Part shown: in pieces, positions 25,175 to 32,980 of the stretch | How the letters are laid out: each line of letters starts with the position of its first letter | How positions within the stretch are numbered: the first letter of the stretch is position 1 | Assembly (NCBI GenBank): GCA_017551625.1 | Contig: JAFZLF010000005.1 | Coordinates: 1 to 64,000, forward strand | Length of the DNA: 64,000 nucleotides | Reading direction: 5' to 3' | DNA from: Clostridiales bacterium | GTDB taxonomy: Bacteria; Bacillota; Clostridia; Saccharofermentanales; Saccharofermentanaceae | Program-made: the position numbers and the translations under genes | The notes under the pieces: generated by a model | Database searches by the model: none | What the model was told of the DNA's origin: nothing | The model's input: only the letters and a program-made list of their open reading frames with translations

Positions 25175-25402
25175 ATGGAACTGTTAACTACAATGGCCAA
25201 GTCTCTGGTCAACCATCCTGAGGATGTATCCGTAAAGAAGTCTGAAAGAGGCAATACCGTCGTACTCGAGCTGTCCGTGAATCCGGAAGACATGGGTAAG
25301 GTCATCGGTAAGGCCGGCCGTCGCGCTCAGGCGATCCGCTCCATCATGAAGGCGAAGTACCTCCGTGAGGGCAAGCGCGTCATCGTTGATATCGTCGAAT
25401 GA
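25175..25402 (+). CDS. khpA: KH-domain RNA-binding protein KhpA
   Basis: A 75-residue single KH-domain protein (formerly YlqC). The GxxG loop region is in MGKVIGKAGRRAQAIRSIM. With KhpB it binds many RNAs and affects cell division and elongation in Gram-positives. It is almost always between rpsP and rimM, as here. The stop overlaps the rimM ATG. Confidence 0.94.
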   Translation: MELLTTMAKSLVNHPEDVSVKKSERGNTVVLELSVNPEDMGKVIGKAGRRAQAIRSIMKAKYLREGKRVIVDIVE

Positions 25403-25923
25403 AGGACTACCTGATCATCGGAAAAATCGGCGGTGCACATGGTGTTCGTGGAGAGGTGAAGATTCAGCCTCTCACGGACGATGTGCGCCGTTTTTCTTCG
25501 CTTAAGGAGTGTCTGATCCTCGATGAGAAAGAGAACCTGAAGGCGCGAAAGACCGTGAAGAACGTGCGTTTCGATGAGACTCGTACACTGGTGCATTTCG
25601 AGGGGATCGATGACAGAGATGAGGTCAGTAAGCTCACGGGCTTTTATCTCGGTGTCTCCCGTGAAGATGCCGTGAAGCTTCCGGAAGGGAGATACTTCAT
25701 CGCAGACCTGATCGGTCTGAAAGTGGTGGATGACGTTCACGGTGATCTCGGGAAGATCAAGGACATCATCAATACAGGCGCTAGCGACATCATCATCGTC
25801 GCGCGAAAAGGAAAGAATGAGCTTCTGATCCCGTATCTCAATTCCATCGTGACGGATGTCGATATCCATGGCGGCGCCATGAAGGTCGTGCTTCCGGACG
25901 GACTTTATGAGATCTACGAGTGA
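25399..25923 (+). CDS. rimM: Ribosome maturation factor RimM
   Basis: A 174-residue RimM, an assembly factor for the 30S head that binds S19. The N-terminal IGKIGGAHGVRGEVKIQPLTD segment and the C-terminal PRC-barrel (YFIADLIGLKVVDD..GDLGKIKDI, LIPYLNSIVTDVD) are typical. It overlaps khpA by four bases and is followed by trmD, its constant neighbour. Confidence 0.96.
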   Translation: MKDYLIIGKIGGAHGVRGEVKIQPLTDDVRRFSSLKECLILDEKENLKARKTVKNVRFDETRTLVHFEGIDDRDEVSKLTGFYLGVSREDAVKLPEGRYFIADLIGLKVVDDVHGDLGKIKDIINTGASDIIIVARKGKNELLIPYLNSIVTDVDIHGGAMKVVLPDGLYEIYE

Positions 25924-25932
25924 GGCCCGCTT

Positions 25933-26706
25933 ATGAAGTTCTCGGTATTGACGTTATTTCCTGAACAGGTGAAGCGTTTCCTCGGCGAGAGTATCCTCGG
26001 CCGCGCGGAAGAAAAGGGCATCCTTGAGATCGATGCGGTCGATATCCGGGATTTCTCCGGAAACCATTACGGTAAAGTGGATGATACGCTCTTTGGCGGC
26101 GGGACCGGCATGCTGATGCAGTGTGAGCCGGTATATCAGGCCTATCTGTCGGTGTGCAGTGGTGATGATACGAAAAAACCACACTGTATCTTCATGAGCC
26201 CGAAGGGAGCGGTACTTACGCAGGAGAAGGCGAGAGAGCTTTCGAAGTACGAGCATCTCGTGATCCTGTGCGGGCATTACGAAGGCATCGACCAGAGAGT
26301 GCTCGATGAGATCGTGGATGAGGATATCTCCATTGGCGACTATGTGCTTACGGGCGGGGAAGTCGCGGCCTGTGTCGTGATCGACTGTATCTCCCGCATG
26401 GTCGACGGCGTGCTTCCGAATTCGGAGGCCTACGAGGAAGAATCCCATATGCAGGGCTATCTCGAGGCGCCTCAGTATACGAAGCCGAATATCTGGCACG
26501 ACAAGGCTGTCCCGGAAGTGATGCTCTCCGGAAATCATGCGAAAATCAAGGAATGGAAGCGTCTCCACGGACTCTATGACACTTGGAAGAGAAGACCGGA
26601 TATGCTCGAGAAACTGGATATCTCCGCGGAAGACTGGCAGAAGATCCTTCAGATCGAGAGGGAAGAATCGGAAAAAAGAAAACAGGTGCCACCTGTTGAT
26701 GAATAG
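25933..26706 (+). CDS. trmD: tRNA (guanine37-N1)-methyltransferase
   Basis: A 257-residue SPOUT methyltransferase that puts m1G at position 37 of tRNAs and prevents frameshifting. The knot-forming motifs LCGHYEGIDQRVLD and SIGDYVLTGGEVAACVVID are seen, and the start FSVLTLFPEQV is characteristic. The protein is a little longer than usual, with a charged tail after the C-terminal domain. Confidence 0.97.
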   Translation: MKFSVLTLFPEQVKRFLGESILGRAEEKGILEIDAVDIRDFSGNHYGKVDDTLFGGGTGMLMQCEPVYQAYLSVCSGDDTKKPHCIFMSPKGAVLTQEKARELSKYEHLVILCGHYEGIDQRVLDEIVDEDISIGDYVLTGGEVAACVVIDCISRMVDGVLPNSEAYEEESHMQGYLEAPQYTKPNIWHDKAVPEVMLSGNHAKIKEWKRLHGLYDTWKRRPDMLEKLDISAEDWQKILQIEREESEKRKQVPPVDE

Positions 26707-26745
26707 GATGGACGGAAATAAGGCAGCATTTGAGGTGACAGAATC

Positions 26746-27387
26746 ATGAGAATCGAAGTCGAGAATGATCAGATCCGCGCGCGAAAGAAGCAGGAGTACG
26801 AAGAGCTGGTCGCCGAGATGGATCAGAAAGGCATGGAAGCGAGACTCGAGAAGATCAGTATCGTGACGGCCAATGTTTTCGGAGTGCTCGTATTCTTTAT
26901 CGTGGGTGCGATTTCTTTTGCGCTCTTCTATCTTATACATGGGCGGGAAGCTCTGGGCAATTATATGGGCGTGGAAGGATCCGCGAAGCTCCTGCTGTTC
27001 GTCGTAGTGTATGCGGTGACGATATTCGTGCATGAGTTCATACATGGGTTCTTCTGGCATTTTCCGTGCGAAGGGAAATGGAAGAGTATCGACTTCGGTT
27101 TTAATCCGAAGTGTATCACGCCTTACTGCCACTGCCGCGAGGCCCTGAACCTGAAGCAGTATCTCTGGGGCGCTCTCGCTCCGACGGTATTTCTCGGCAT
27201 CGTCCCGATCATCGTAGGTCTCGTGATCGCCGATGCTTTTGTGCTCCTGATCGGCGTCGTCGGTGTGGTCGGCGGCTGCGGGGACCTGATGGTCATCTGG
27301 ACGCTGAGAAAGCACAAGGATTGCATGCTTTTCGATCACCCGTATGAGGTCGGATACGCCTATTTCGTAAAGAAAAACGCGGATTGA
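26746..27387 (+). CDS. DUF3267-family membrane protein, putative zinc peptidase
   Basis: A 213-residue integral membrane protein with about four spans. HEFIH at 96-100, at the end of the second span, is a HExxH zinc-binding motif. The HP-x-EVGY segment near the end is another conserved element of DUF3267 proteins. The family is thought to be zinc-dependent intramembrane or membrane-associated peptidases, but substrates are not known. It has a charged N-terminal helix of about 35 residues. It lies between trmD and rplS and is not a usual member of this operon. Confidence 0.8.
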   Translation: MRIEVENDQIRARKKQEYEELVAEMDQKGMEARLEKISIVTANVFGVLVFFIVGAISFALFYLIHGREALGNYMGVEGSAKLLLFVVVYAVTIFVHEFIHGFFWHFPCEGKWKSIDFGFNPKCITPYCHCREALNLKQYLWGALAPTVFLGIVPIIVGLVIADAFVLLIGVVGVVGGCGDLMVIWTLRKHKDCMLFDHPYEVGYAYFVKKNAD

Positions 27388-27451
27388 AAACGAAAAAGTC
27401 AGTAAAACAAGTGCTTCTAGCGAAGAAATATAAGAAAACCGCAGAAAATGC

Positions 27452-27480
27452 TTGCATATGAAAATCCGTTATGGTATCAT
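27452..27480 (+). promoter_or_regulatory. rplS promoter
   Basis: TTGCAT (27452-27457) and TATCAT (27475-27480) are separated by 17 bases; transcription would start near 27487. Confidence 0.7.
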
Positions 27481-27487
27481 TTAACGG

Positions 27488-27531
27488 CTAAAAGGGATGG
27501 TCCGCTGCGTGATCCCGCATGAACATCTATC
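27488..27531 (+). promoter_or_regulatory. Candidate L19 leader hairpin
   Basis: In the short untranslated leader of rplS, GGATG pairs with CATC and inside it TGCG with CGCA. Its position between promoter and ribosome site fits the known L19 leader class of low-GC Gram-positives, but I cannot check the consensus. Confidence 0.4.
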
Positions 27532-27550
27532 GGAAGAGGAGGAAACTGAT

Positions 27551-27904
27551 ATGGATTTAGTAAAAGCAGTCGAGCAGGACAACCTGCGCAATAGCTATCC
27601 TGAGGTCGAAATCGGTGATCTTGTTAAGGCTCACCTGAAGATCAAGGAAGGCTCCAGAGAGCGTATCCAGGTATTTGAAGGCTATGTGATTGCACGTAAG
27701 GGCGGCGGTCTTTCTGAGACCATGACTATTCGCCGTCTCTCCTATGGAGTAGGTGTTGAGCGTGTTTTACCCGTTCATTCTCCTAACATTGATAAGATTG
27801 AGATCGTCCGTAAGGGCCGTGTAAGAAGAGCGAAGCTGTATTACCTGCGTGGTCGCGTCGGTAAGGCGGCAAGAATTACTGAGAAGCTTTCTTCGAAGAA
27901 GTAA
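27551..27904 (+). CDS. rplS: 50S ribosomal protein L19
   Basis: A 117-residue L19, located at the 30S-50S interface. The segments [31 protein letters not shown] and the closing [18 protein letters not shown] are diagnostic. AGGAGG lies eight bases before the ATG; an in-frame start further upstream inside the leader is rejected. It has its own promoter. Confidence 0.98.
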   Translation: MDLVKAVEQDNLRNSYPEVEIGDLVKAHLKIKEGSRERIQVFEGYVIARKGGGLSETMTIRRLSYGVGVERVLPVHSPNIDKIEIVRKGRVRRAKLYYLRGRVGKAARITEKLSSKK

Positions 27905-27928
27905 TTCCGGTTTCAAATTACGACAAAC

Positions 27929-27970
27929 ATGCAAAAGAACTGTTCCCGTGTGGAGCAGTTCTTTTTGCAT
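27929..27970. terminator. Bidirectional terminator between rplS and the M1-like gene
   Basis: ATGCAAAAGAACTGTTCC pairs with GGAGCAGTTCTTTTTGCAT around a CGTGT loop, with A and T tracts on the two sides. It serves the convergent genes. Confidence 0.9.
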
Positions 27971-28006
27971 TTGGAGGGGGTTATGAAAAAGAGGGGGTGT
28001 GCAATA

Positions 28007-29524
28007 TCAGGTGAAGTAGATGGTAAACATCTCTTCAAAGTCGCCGCGAAGATTCCAGAAGTAGAAGAATTCTTCCGGCGTGACCTCTGTATAGGCGAAG
28101 TAGGCGACGTAGTCACGTATGGCCGATACAAATGCATCAGGGCCGAGCTCCCGGTAGATGTGGTAGATCATGGCGGCGGACTTATAGGAAACCTCGATGT
28201 ATTCCTGCGGGTGACTCCTGTTAATGTCGTAGAGGGAACTGTTGAGGTTCATGTTGAAGCAGGACTCCGATCCGCCGAAGTATGCGTCGTAGATGCCCTG
28301 GTCCTCGTTGCTGAGTTCCTGAAGGAGTGTGTACTCGCCCTGATTCTCGTTATAGCAGTCGCAGTAGAGGGCTTCCATGAAACGGCACATGCCCTCGTCG
28401 ATCCAGGCGTGGCGGATCTGGTCGTTGCCGACGATCCCGTAGAACCACTGATGGGCGATGCCGTTGGCGACCGCGCGGGTGATGGGGTTGATCGCCGGAT
28501 TCTGGTACTGAAAACCGGACTCGATCCGGGAATCGGTGTTGATGGTGATCAGTCCCGGATACTCCATGCCGCCGACGCCGACCGTATCATTGGAAAGGAC
28601 CAGTGTCAGGGTATCGTACGGGTATTCTCCGAGAAGGGAATCATAGAGGTCGAGAGATTTCTTCGCGGTGTCCATGACGAGCTCGGCCGCGTGCGGGCAC
28701 TTCTTCGGGTAATAGACAAAGAGCGCGATATCGCCGTATTCTTCGCAGAGAATATTCATCTCGGAGGACACGACCATGGCGAAATCACGGACATCTTCGG
28801 CTACATACACGTCGTTGATCTTTGTGCCGGTCGAGGCAACCTTGTACCCATCCGGTACGTCGATCGAAACACGGTAATCGGAGATCTCGCTGTAGAAGGC
28901 ATCTCCCAGTTCGATATACGGCTGCGAGAGCCAATGGCCGTTTTCGTAAAGTGAAGGGGTCAGGATCGCGTGCCCCAGATTAAAAGTGTTGCCGGTCGTT
29001 CCGAGACGATATGCGCCGTCCGGGAAGATAATGGTGTATTTGAGCTCGATATGTATGGTTCCGTCTACTTCCAGAGTGGAAGGAAGCTTGAGAGCATAGA
29101 CCGTATCGTTGACTTTCGAAAATGTGGCGGAAGCGCCGTCGGCATTCGTGTAGCCGATACGGATGTCGCCGCCGTCATCGTAATAACCGTCGGAGACGAC
29201 GTTGAAGTAGATCTCGCTTTGGGCGGAGCCGGTGTTGTTTACATATGTCAGTTCCTCAAGGACCTCGAGGGATCTCGTGATATAGTCGAGCTTCATGGAC
29301 ACGTCGTACTGGTTTTTCTGCCGTGTCGTGTGGTTGCTGAGGTCGCCGTCCCAGAGTCCGACGGTCGGGTCATAGGAGGCTTCGGACGGGATCGCGGCCG
29401 CCTTCAGGATCTGTGTATCGGTCGCCGAGGCATCCTTGCAGCTTACTTTATATGCTTTCTTCTGACAGGCGGTCGTGGAGAGCACGGCCGATGCGAGTAG
29501 AAATGTGAGGATTCTCTTTTTCAT
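28007..29524 (-). CDS. M1-peptidase-like lipoprotein with broken HExxH motif
   Basis: A 505-residue predicted lipoprotein (signal peptide, Cys20 in STTAC) with the layout of an M1 metalloaminopeptidase. The GGMEYPG segment matches the GAMEN exopeptidase loop. The expected HExxH-x18-E zinc site reads N354-G-I-A-H358 and then E377 in WIDEGM. The second His and the distant Glu are kept at exact spacing, but the first zinc His is Asn and the catalytic Glu is Gly. A Tyr in the downstream VSYKSAAMIY segment is kept. The gene is intact, so it probably lost peptidase activity and serves as a binding or scaffold protein. Its ATG has AAGGAG upstream. Confidence 0.85.
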   Translation of the reverse strand: MKKRILTFLLASAVLSTTACQKKAYKVSCKDASATDTQILKAAAIPSEASYDPTVGLWDGDLSNHTTRQKNQYDVSMKLDYITRSLEVLEELTYVNNTGSAQSEIYFNVVSDGYYDDGGDIRIGYTNADGASATFSKVNDTVYALKLPSTLEVDGTIHIELKYTIIFPDGAYRLGTTGNTFNLGHAILTPSLYENGHWLSQPYIELGDAFYSEISDYRVSIDVPDGYKVASTGTKINDVYVAEDVRDFAMVVSSEMNILCEEYGDIALFVYYPKKCPHAAELVMDTAKKSLDLYDSLLGEYPYDTLTLVLSNDTVGVGGMEYPGLITINTDSRIESGFQYQNPAINPITRAVANGIAHQWFYGIVGNDQIRHAWIDEGMCRFMEALYCDCYNENQGEYTLLQELSNEDQGIYDAYFGGSESCFNMNLNSSLYDINRSHPQEYIEVSYKSAAMIYHIYRELGPDAFVSAIRDYVAYFAYTEVTPEEFFYFWNLRGDFEEMFTIYFT

Positions 29525-29650
29525 AAGTGCTCCTTTTTGACTTTCTGATACTATTTTACGGTTTTGCCTTCGCGACTTTCCTTTCTAAACCGTCATCTGA
29601 CAGAATTGTCACTTTCTGTTCGGCGTTGTTCTGTGGCGGCAGGCCCGATA

Positions 29651-29659
29651 TGCTATAAT
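29651..29659 (+). promoter_or_regulatory. Extended -10 promoter for rbgA
   Basis: TGCTATAAT is a consensus extended -10 box, 36 bases before the rbgA ATG. It follows the divergent M1-like gene. Confidence 0.6.
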
Positions 29660-29695
29660 GAATCCATTATTTGAGAAGATATAAGGAGCGCGAAG

Positions 29696-30571
29696 ATGGC
29701 AGAGCCGAAGGGTAATATCAACTGGTTTCCCGGTCATATGCGAAAAGCACTGAACGAGGTGTCGGATAAGCTGAAATACGTGGACATCGTCTTCGAGACG
29801 GTCGATGCGCGTATCCCGATCTCGAGCAGAAATCCCGAGCTCGATACTCTTGTGGCGAGTAAGCCGCGTATCGTTGTTCTGAACAAGGCGGATCTGGCGG
29901 ATGAGAAAGTGACAGCCGAGTGGCTCGCGTACTATAAAGAAAAGGGAATCGCCGCAATCGCGATCGATGCGTCTCATAAGAAGGGGCTGGATAAGCTTCG
30001 CAGTATGGCGGTCGAGATGTGTAAGGAGATCCTTGCAAAGGCTGAGGCGAAGGGACGTGTGGGCCGTCCTGTCCGCGCGATGGTCGTCGGTGTGCCAAAT
30101 TCCGGAAAGTCCACGCTCATTAATGGCCTCTGTAACCGTAAGATCGCCGTAACAGGGGACATGCCCGGCGTGACACGTGACTTTAAGTGGGCCAGATCCG
30201 ACGGGCAGCTCGAACTGATGGATATGCCGGGTGTCCTGTGGCCACGTCTCGGTACGCCGCGAAATCAGCTCGTACTCGCACTGACCGGAGCCGTGAAGGT
30301 GGAAGTGGTCGACGTCGTAGACGTCGCATTTTCCGGCATGAAACTTATCGAGAAACTCTATCCGGATGATTTCTATGCGCGCTACAAACTGGCGCCGGAA
30401 GGCTCCGAGGACTATATCGAAGATGACTACGAGCGTTTCGAGGAGGCAGCCCGGCATATGGGCTGTATCCTCTCGGGCGGACGCATCAACGACGAGCGCT
30501 TCGCGAAACTCCTGCTGGATGATTTCAGAAGCATCCGCATCGCCAGGATCTCGCTGGAGACGCCGTCGTAG
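29696..30571 (+). CDS. rbgA: Ribosome biogenesis GTPase RbgA
   Basis: A 291-residue circularly permuted GTPase (YlqF). The NKAD (G4) motif near residue 62 comes before the P-loop GVPNSGKST at 132, the hallmark of the permutation, and DMPG follows. It starts with the typical INWFPGHMRKA segment. It drives a late step of 50S assembly. A C-terminal helical domain binds 23S rRNA. It sits before rnhB as in Bacillus. Confidence 0.96.
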   Translation: MAEPKGNINWFPGHMRKALNEVSDKLKYVDIVFETVDARIPISSRNPELDTLVASKPRIVVLNKADLADEKVTAEWLAYYKEKGIAAIAIDASHKKGLDKLRSMAVEMCKEILAKAEAKGRVGRPVRAMVVGVPNSGKSTLINGLCNRKIAVTGDMPGVTRDFKWARSDGQLELMDMPGVLWPRLGTPRNQLVLALTGAVKVEVVDVVDVAFSGMKLIEKLYPDDFYARYKLAPEGSEDYIEDDYERFEEAARHMGCILSGGRINDERFAKLLLDDFRSIRIARISLETPS

Positions 30572-30572
30572 C

Positions 30573-30605
30573 CGGAGTAATTCCGGAATCGGAGTAATTC
30601 CGGAA
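30573..30605. repeat. Two tandem short palindromes
   Basis: CGGAGTAATTCCGGAA occurs twice with a 17-base period directly after rbgA; each can form a small hairpin. No T tract follows. Confidence 0.7.
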
Positions 30606-30665
30606 ACGGCATGACGGTCGGGAATGGATGTGTGTGGGAACATGGAATGGGTGAGGTGAAGCATC

Positions 30666-31379
30666 ATGACTTCGGAAGAAAAGAGATTAGAAAAAGAACA
30701 AAAACAGAGAGCAAAAGAGCAGAAACTGCGAGAGAAAGAACTGCTGCGGGAAGAAAAGGAGCAGGAACTGATCGATAAATACGAGGAGATGTCCGCGTAT
30801 GAGAAGGAGTGCTTCGCGGAGGGGAAACACCTCGTCTGCGGGATCGATGAAGCGGGAAGAGGCCCGTTGGCCGGTCCTGTCGTGGCGGCTGCCTGTATCC
30901 TCGATCCGGAAAAGCCGATCTACGGACTTGATGACTCGAAGAAACTAACGGCCAGGAAGAGAGAGCAGCTCTACGATGAGATCGTGGCAAAAGCGAAGTG
31001 CTTCTGCATCGTTCGTGTCGAACCGAATGAGATCGACGAGGTCAATATCCTCAATGCGACGAAGAATGCTATGCGTGCCTGTGTCGAGCGTATGGCGATA
31101 AGACCGGATATCCTTCTGATCGATGCGGTGAATCTGACGGGCACGGGCATCGAGGTCAAGCCGATCATCAAGGGCGATGCGAAGTCCAATTCCATCGCTG
31201 CGGCCTCGATACTCGCGAAGGTCAGCAGGGACCGGATCATGGACGAATACGATAAGGAATATCCCGGGTACGGTTTTGCCAAGCACAAGGGCTACGGCAC
31301 GGCAGCGCACTATGCGGCGATTAGAGAACTGGGGAAATCTCCGATACATCGGGAGTCGTTTCTGAAGAAGATGCACTGA
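30666..31379 (+). CDS. rnhB: Ribonuclease HII with charged N-terminal extension
   Basis: A 237-residue RNase HII that removes ribonucleotides from DNA. The catalytic residues are visible: Asp61 and Glu62 in GIDEAGRGPLAGP, Asp153 in LLIDAV, and Asp171 in KGDAKSNSIAAASILAKV. The first 40 residues are almost all Lys, Glu, Arg and Gln and should form a helix or coiled coil; they are not part of the catalytic fold and are longer than usual. The gene lies after rbgA in the usual order. Confidence 0.96.
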   Translation: MTSEEKRLEKEQKQRAKEQKLREKELLREEKEQELIDKYEEMSAYEKECFAEGKHLVCGIDEAGRGPLAGPVVAAACILDPEKPIYGLDDSKKLTARKREQLYDEIVAKAKCFCIVRVEPNEIDEVNILNATKNAMRACVERMAIRPDILLIDAVNLTGTGIEVKPIIKGDAKSNSIAAASILAKVSRDRIMDEYDKEYPGYGFAKHKGYGTAAHYAAIRELGKSPIHRESFLKKMH

Positions 31380-31392
31380 TTGTTTGAAAAAC

Positions 31393-31589
31393 ATGTTTTC
31401 TCGCTGGTCCTCGACATTCAGTCTGCGAGTCGTCGGAATTCATTTTCTCGCTGGTCCTCGACATTCAGTCTGCGAGTCGTCGGAATTCATTTTCTCGCTG
31501 GTCCTCGCCGCTTCGCGTCTGCGGAATCGCTCGAAAATGTATTCTGACGCTTCGTAGAACTACATTTCTGGGTAACTATGAGAAAACAT
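31393..31589. repeat. Expanded terminator hairpin element after rnhB (copy C)
   Basis: Three tandem 47-bp units start at 31396, 31443 and 31490. The first two are identical (TTTTCTCGCTGGTCCTCG start); the third has a different centre that matches the family core CCTCGCCGCTTCGCGTCTGCGG. The outermost arms ATGTTTTCTC (31394 on) and GAGAAAACAT (31580-31589) can pair. It begins within 20 bases of the rnhB stop. Confidence 0.85.
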
Positions 31590-31604
31590 CTATATAAAAG
31601 GTTA

Positions 31605-31732
31605 TGTCACACTTAAGTGTTGATATTGATGATTCATCGTCGCACGACCCAGTCTCCAAACGCTCTCCTTTCGAGGCAAAAGGAGACCCAAAGGAGACTG
31701 GAGCTAAGATCAACACTAAGAGCGGACAGAGC
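31605..31732 (-). mobile_element. MITE-like element with terminal inverted repeats (one 50-bp unit)
   Basis: Ends are imperfect inverted repeats: TGTCACACTTAAGTGTTGAT at the left, and the complement of the right end reads GCTCTGTC..CTCTTAGTGTTGATC. Inside is one roughly 50-bp unit with arms AGTCTCC and GGAGACT. The same element, in the opposite direction and with three units, is at 47800-48025. It has no open reading frame. Confidence 0.75.
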
Positions 31733-31762
31733 TTTTAAAATATGTAATGGGAAGGGATTTCG

Positions 31763-32128
31763 ATGACAAGAAACCAAGATATCGGTAAGAAGTCAGAAGA
31801 GTATGTCGCTAATTATTTGGCGACGCGCGGGTGCAGGATCCTGGCGCGGAATTATGCGGTGCATAATGTCGGGGAGATCGATATCATCTGTGAGTTTAAG
31901 GGGAAGGTACTGGTCATCGAGGTGAAGTCCAGAGATTACCGTGAGCGCTACGGCACGCCGGAAGAGGCGGTCACGAAGAGTAAGCAGAACAAGATCATGC
32001 AGACGACAGTGCTCTACTGTAAGGAGAATAAGATCCCGCTCGAACGTGTATCTTACTTTGTGGCCGGCGTTACGCACGATGCGTCCGGAAATGTCATGGA
32101 TGTGCAGTTTACACCGTTTTTTGACTGA
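31763..32128 (+). CDS. yraN: YraN-family (UPF0102) putative endonuclease-like protein
   Basis: A 121-residue UPF0102 protein. It has a restriction-endonuclease-like core with the conserved acidic pattern GEIDIIC..KGKVLVIEVKSR, resembling the D-ExK site of Holliday-junction and very-short-patch nucleases. Function in the cell is unproven. It is next to rnhB in many Firmicutes, as here, with only repeats between. C-terminal YDVQFTPFF-like ending (MDVQFTPFFD) is typical. Confidence 0.93.
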   Translation: MTRNQDIGKKSEEYVANYLATRGCRILARNYAVHNVGEIDIICEFKGKVLVIEVKSRDYRERYGTPEEAVTKSKQNKIMQTTVLYCKENKIPLERVSYFVAGVTHDASGNVMDVQFTPFFD

Positions 32129-32230
32129 ATGGCCATACTCTGTTCATAAATCATCGATAGCATAAATTTAGATGATGATTCTGATGCGCTGAAATGACGG
32201 CGTTTACTGATATGAAATGAGGTATGACTT

Positions 32231-32980
32231 ATGAAGAAACAGAGAATCGGGCTGGCGGCGCTGCTTGTTTCTATGGCCATGCTGTTTACCGGATGCCCGG
32301 AGACGATGGCGCCGTCGGACAGTAATAATGTCAAAGCGGCGGTGGCGACGACTTCGATCATTGAAGTGAAAAAGAAAGCGGAGCCATCTGTGGAGACCTC
32401 GGAAAAGAAGTCTTTGATCCCGGAAAATGAGATGTCAGATGCGACGGAGCCGGAAGAGACTACTGTGGAGGAGACCGAGGCTTCTGAAGCGCCCACTGAG
32501 ACGACGGCAGAAACGACCAGAGAAACTACACGGGAAACCACCGTAGAGACAACAATAGAAACCACGACAGAGCAGACGACGCTTCCGGATCCCGAACCTT
32601 CGGAGGAACCTGAGACAACGCCGGAACCGGTCTATGAAGAGCCTGCTGAAGATACAACGGCTGCGGAGCCTGAAACTGATCCGGAACCTGAGGTCGTGGT
32701 CGTTCCGGCGGTAGTCGAAGAGGAGCCGGCCACAGAGCCGGAAAGCACGGAGACGCCGAGCTCCGGCGGAGGTGGCGGATCCGGTTCGTATTCGGGCAGC
32801 GATTATTGGTATGATTATGCTTATGTTGCCAATTCGAATACGAGGAAATTTCATCGGGCGGGTTGTTCCTCTATCGGACAGATGAAAGATTCTCATAAAG
32901 TAGGGTATGATAGTGCACAGGAGGCCATAGATGACGGTTATTCGCCTTGTAAGAGGTGTCATCCGGAAAATGATATTTGA
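32231..32980 (+). CDS. Lipoprotein with Thr/Glu-rich linker and C-terminal Cys/His domain
   Basis: A 249-residue predicted lipoprotein (signal peptide, Cys22 in FTGC). Residues about 40-185 are a Glu/Thr/Pro-rich linker, with a Gly-rich hinge (SSGGGGGSGSYSG) before the end. The last 50 residues hold a small domain: NTRKFHRAGCSSIGQM, then GYSPCKRCHPEN. One His and three Cys suggest a metal site like the Ada zinc-binding fold. The next gene has the same domain, and the two genes overlap by one base, so they are an operon. Function is not known. Confidence 0.8.
   Translation: MKKQRIGLAALLVSMAMLFTGCPETMAPSDSNNVKAAVATTSIIEVKKKAEPSVETSEKKSLIPENEMSDATEPEETTVEETEASEAPTETTAETTRETTRETTVETTIETTTEQTTLPDPEPSEEPETTPEPVYEEPAEDTTAAEPETDPEPEVVVVPAVVEEEPATEPESTETPSSGGGGGSGSYSGSDYWYDYAYVANSNTRKFHRAGCSSIGQMKDSHKVGYDSAQEAIDDGYSPCKRCHPENDI

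Noticed and set aside
25954-27339. A 461-codon minus-strand frame across trmD and the DUF3267 gene
   Set aside because: It crosses the boundary between two genes with real motifs and has no recognisable domain.
31393-31536. CRISPR array
   Set aside because: Three 47-bp units are contiguous; the differences are in the hairpin centre and not unique spacers of constant length.
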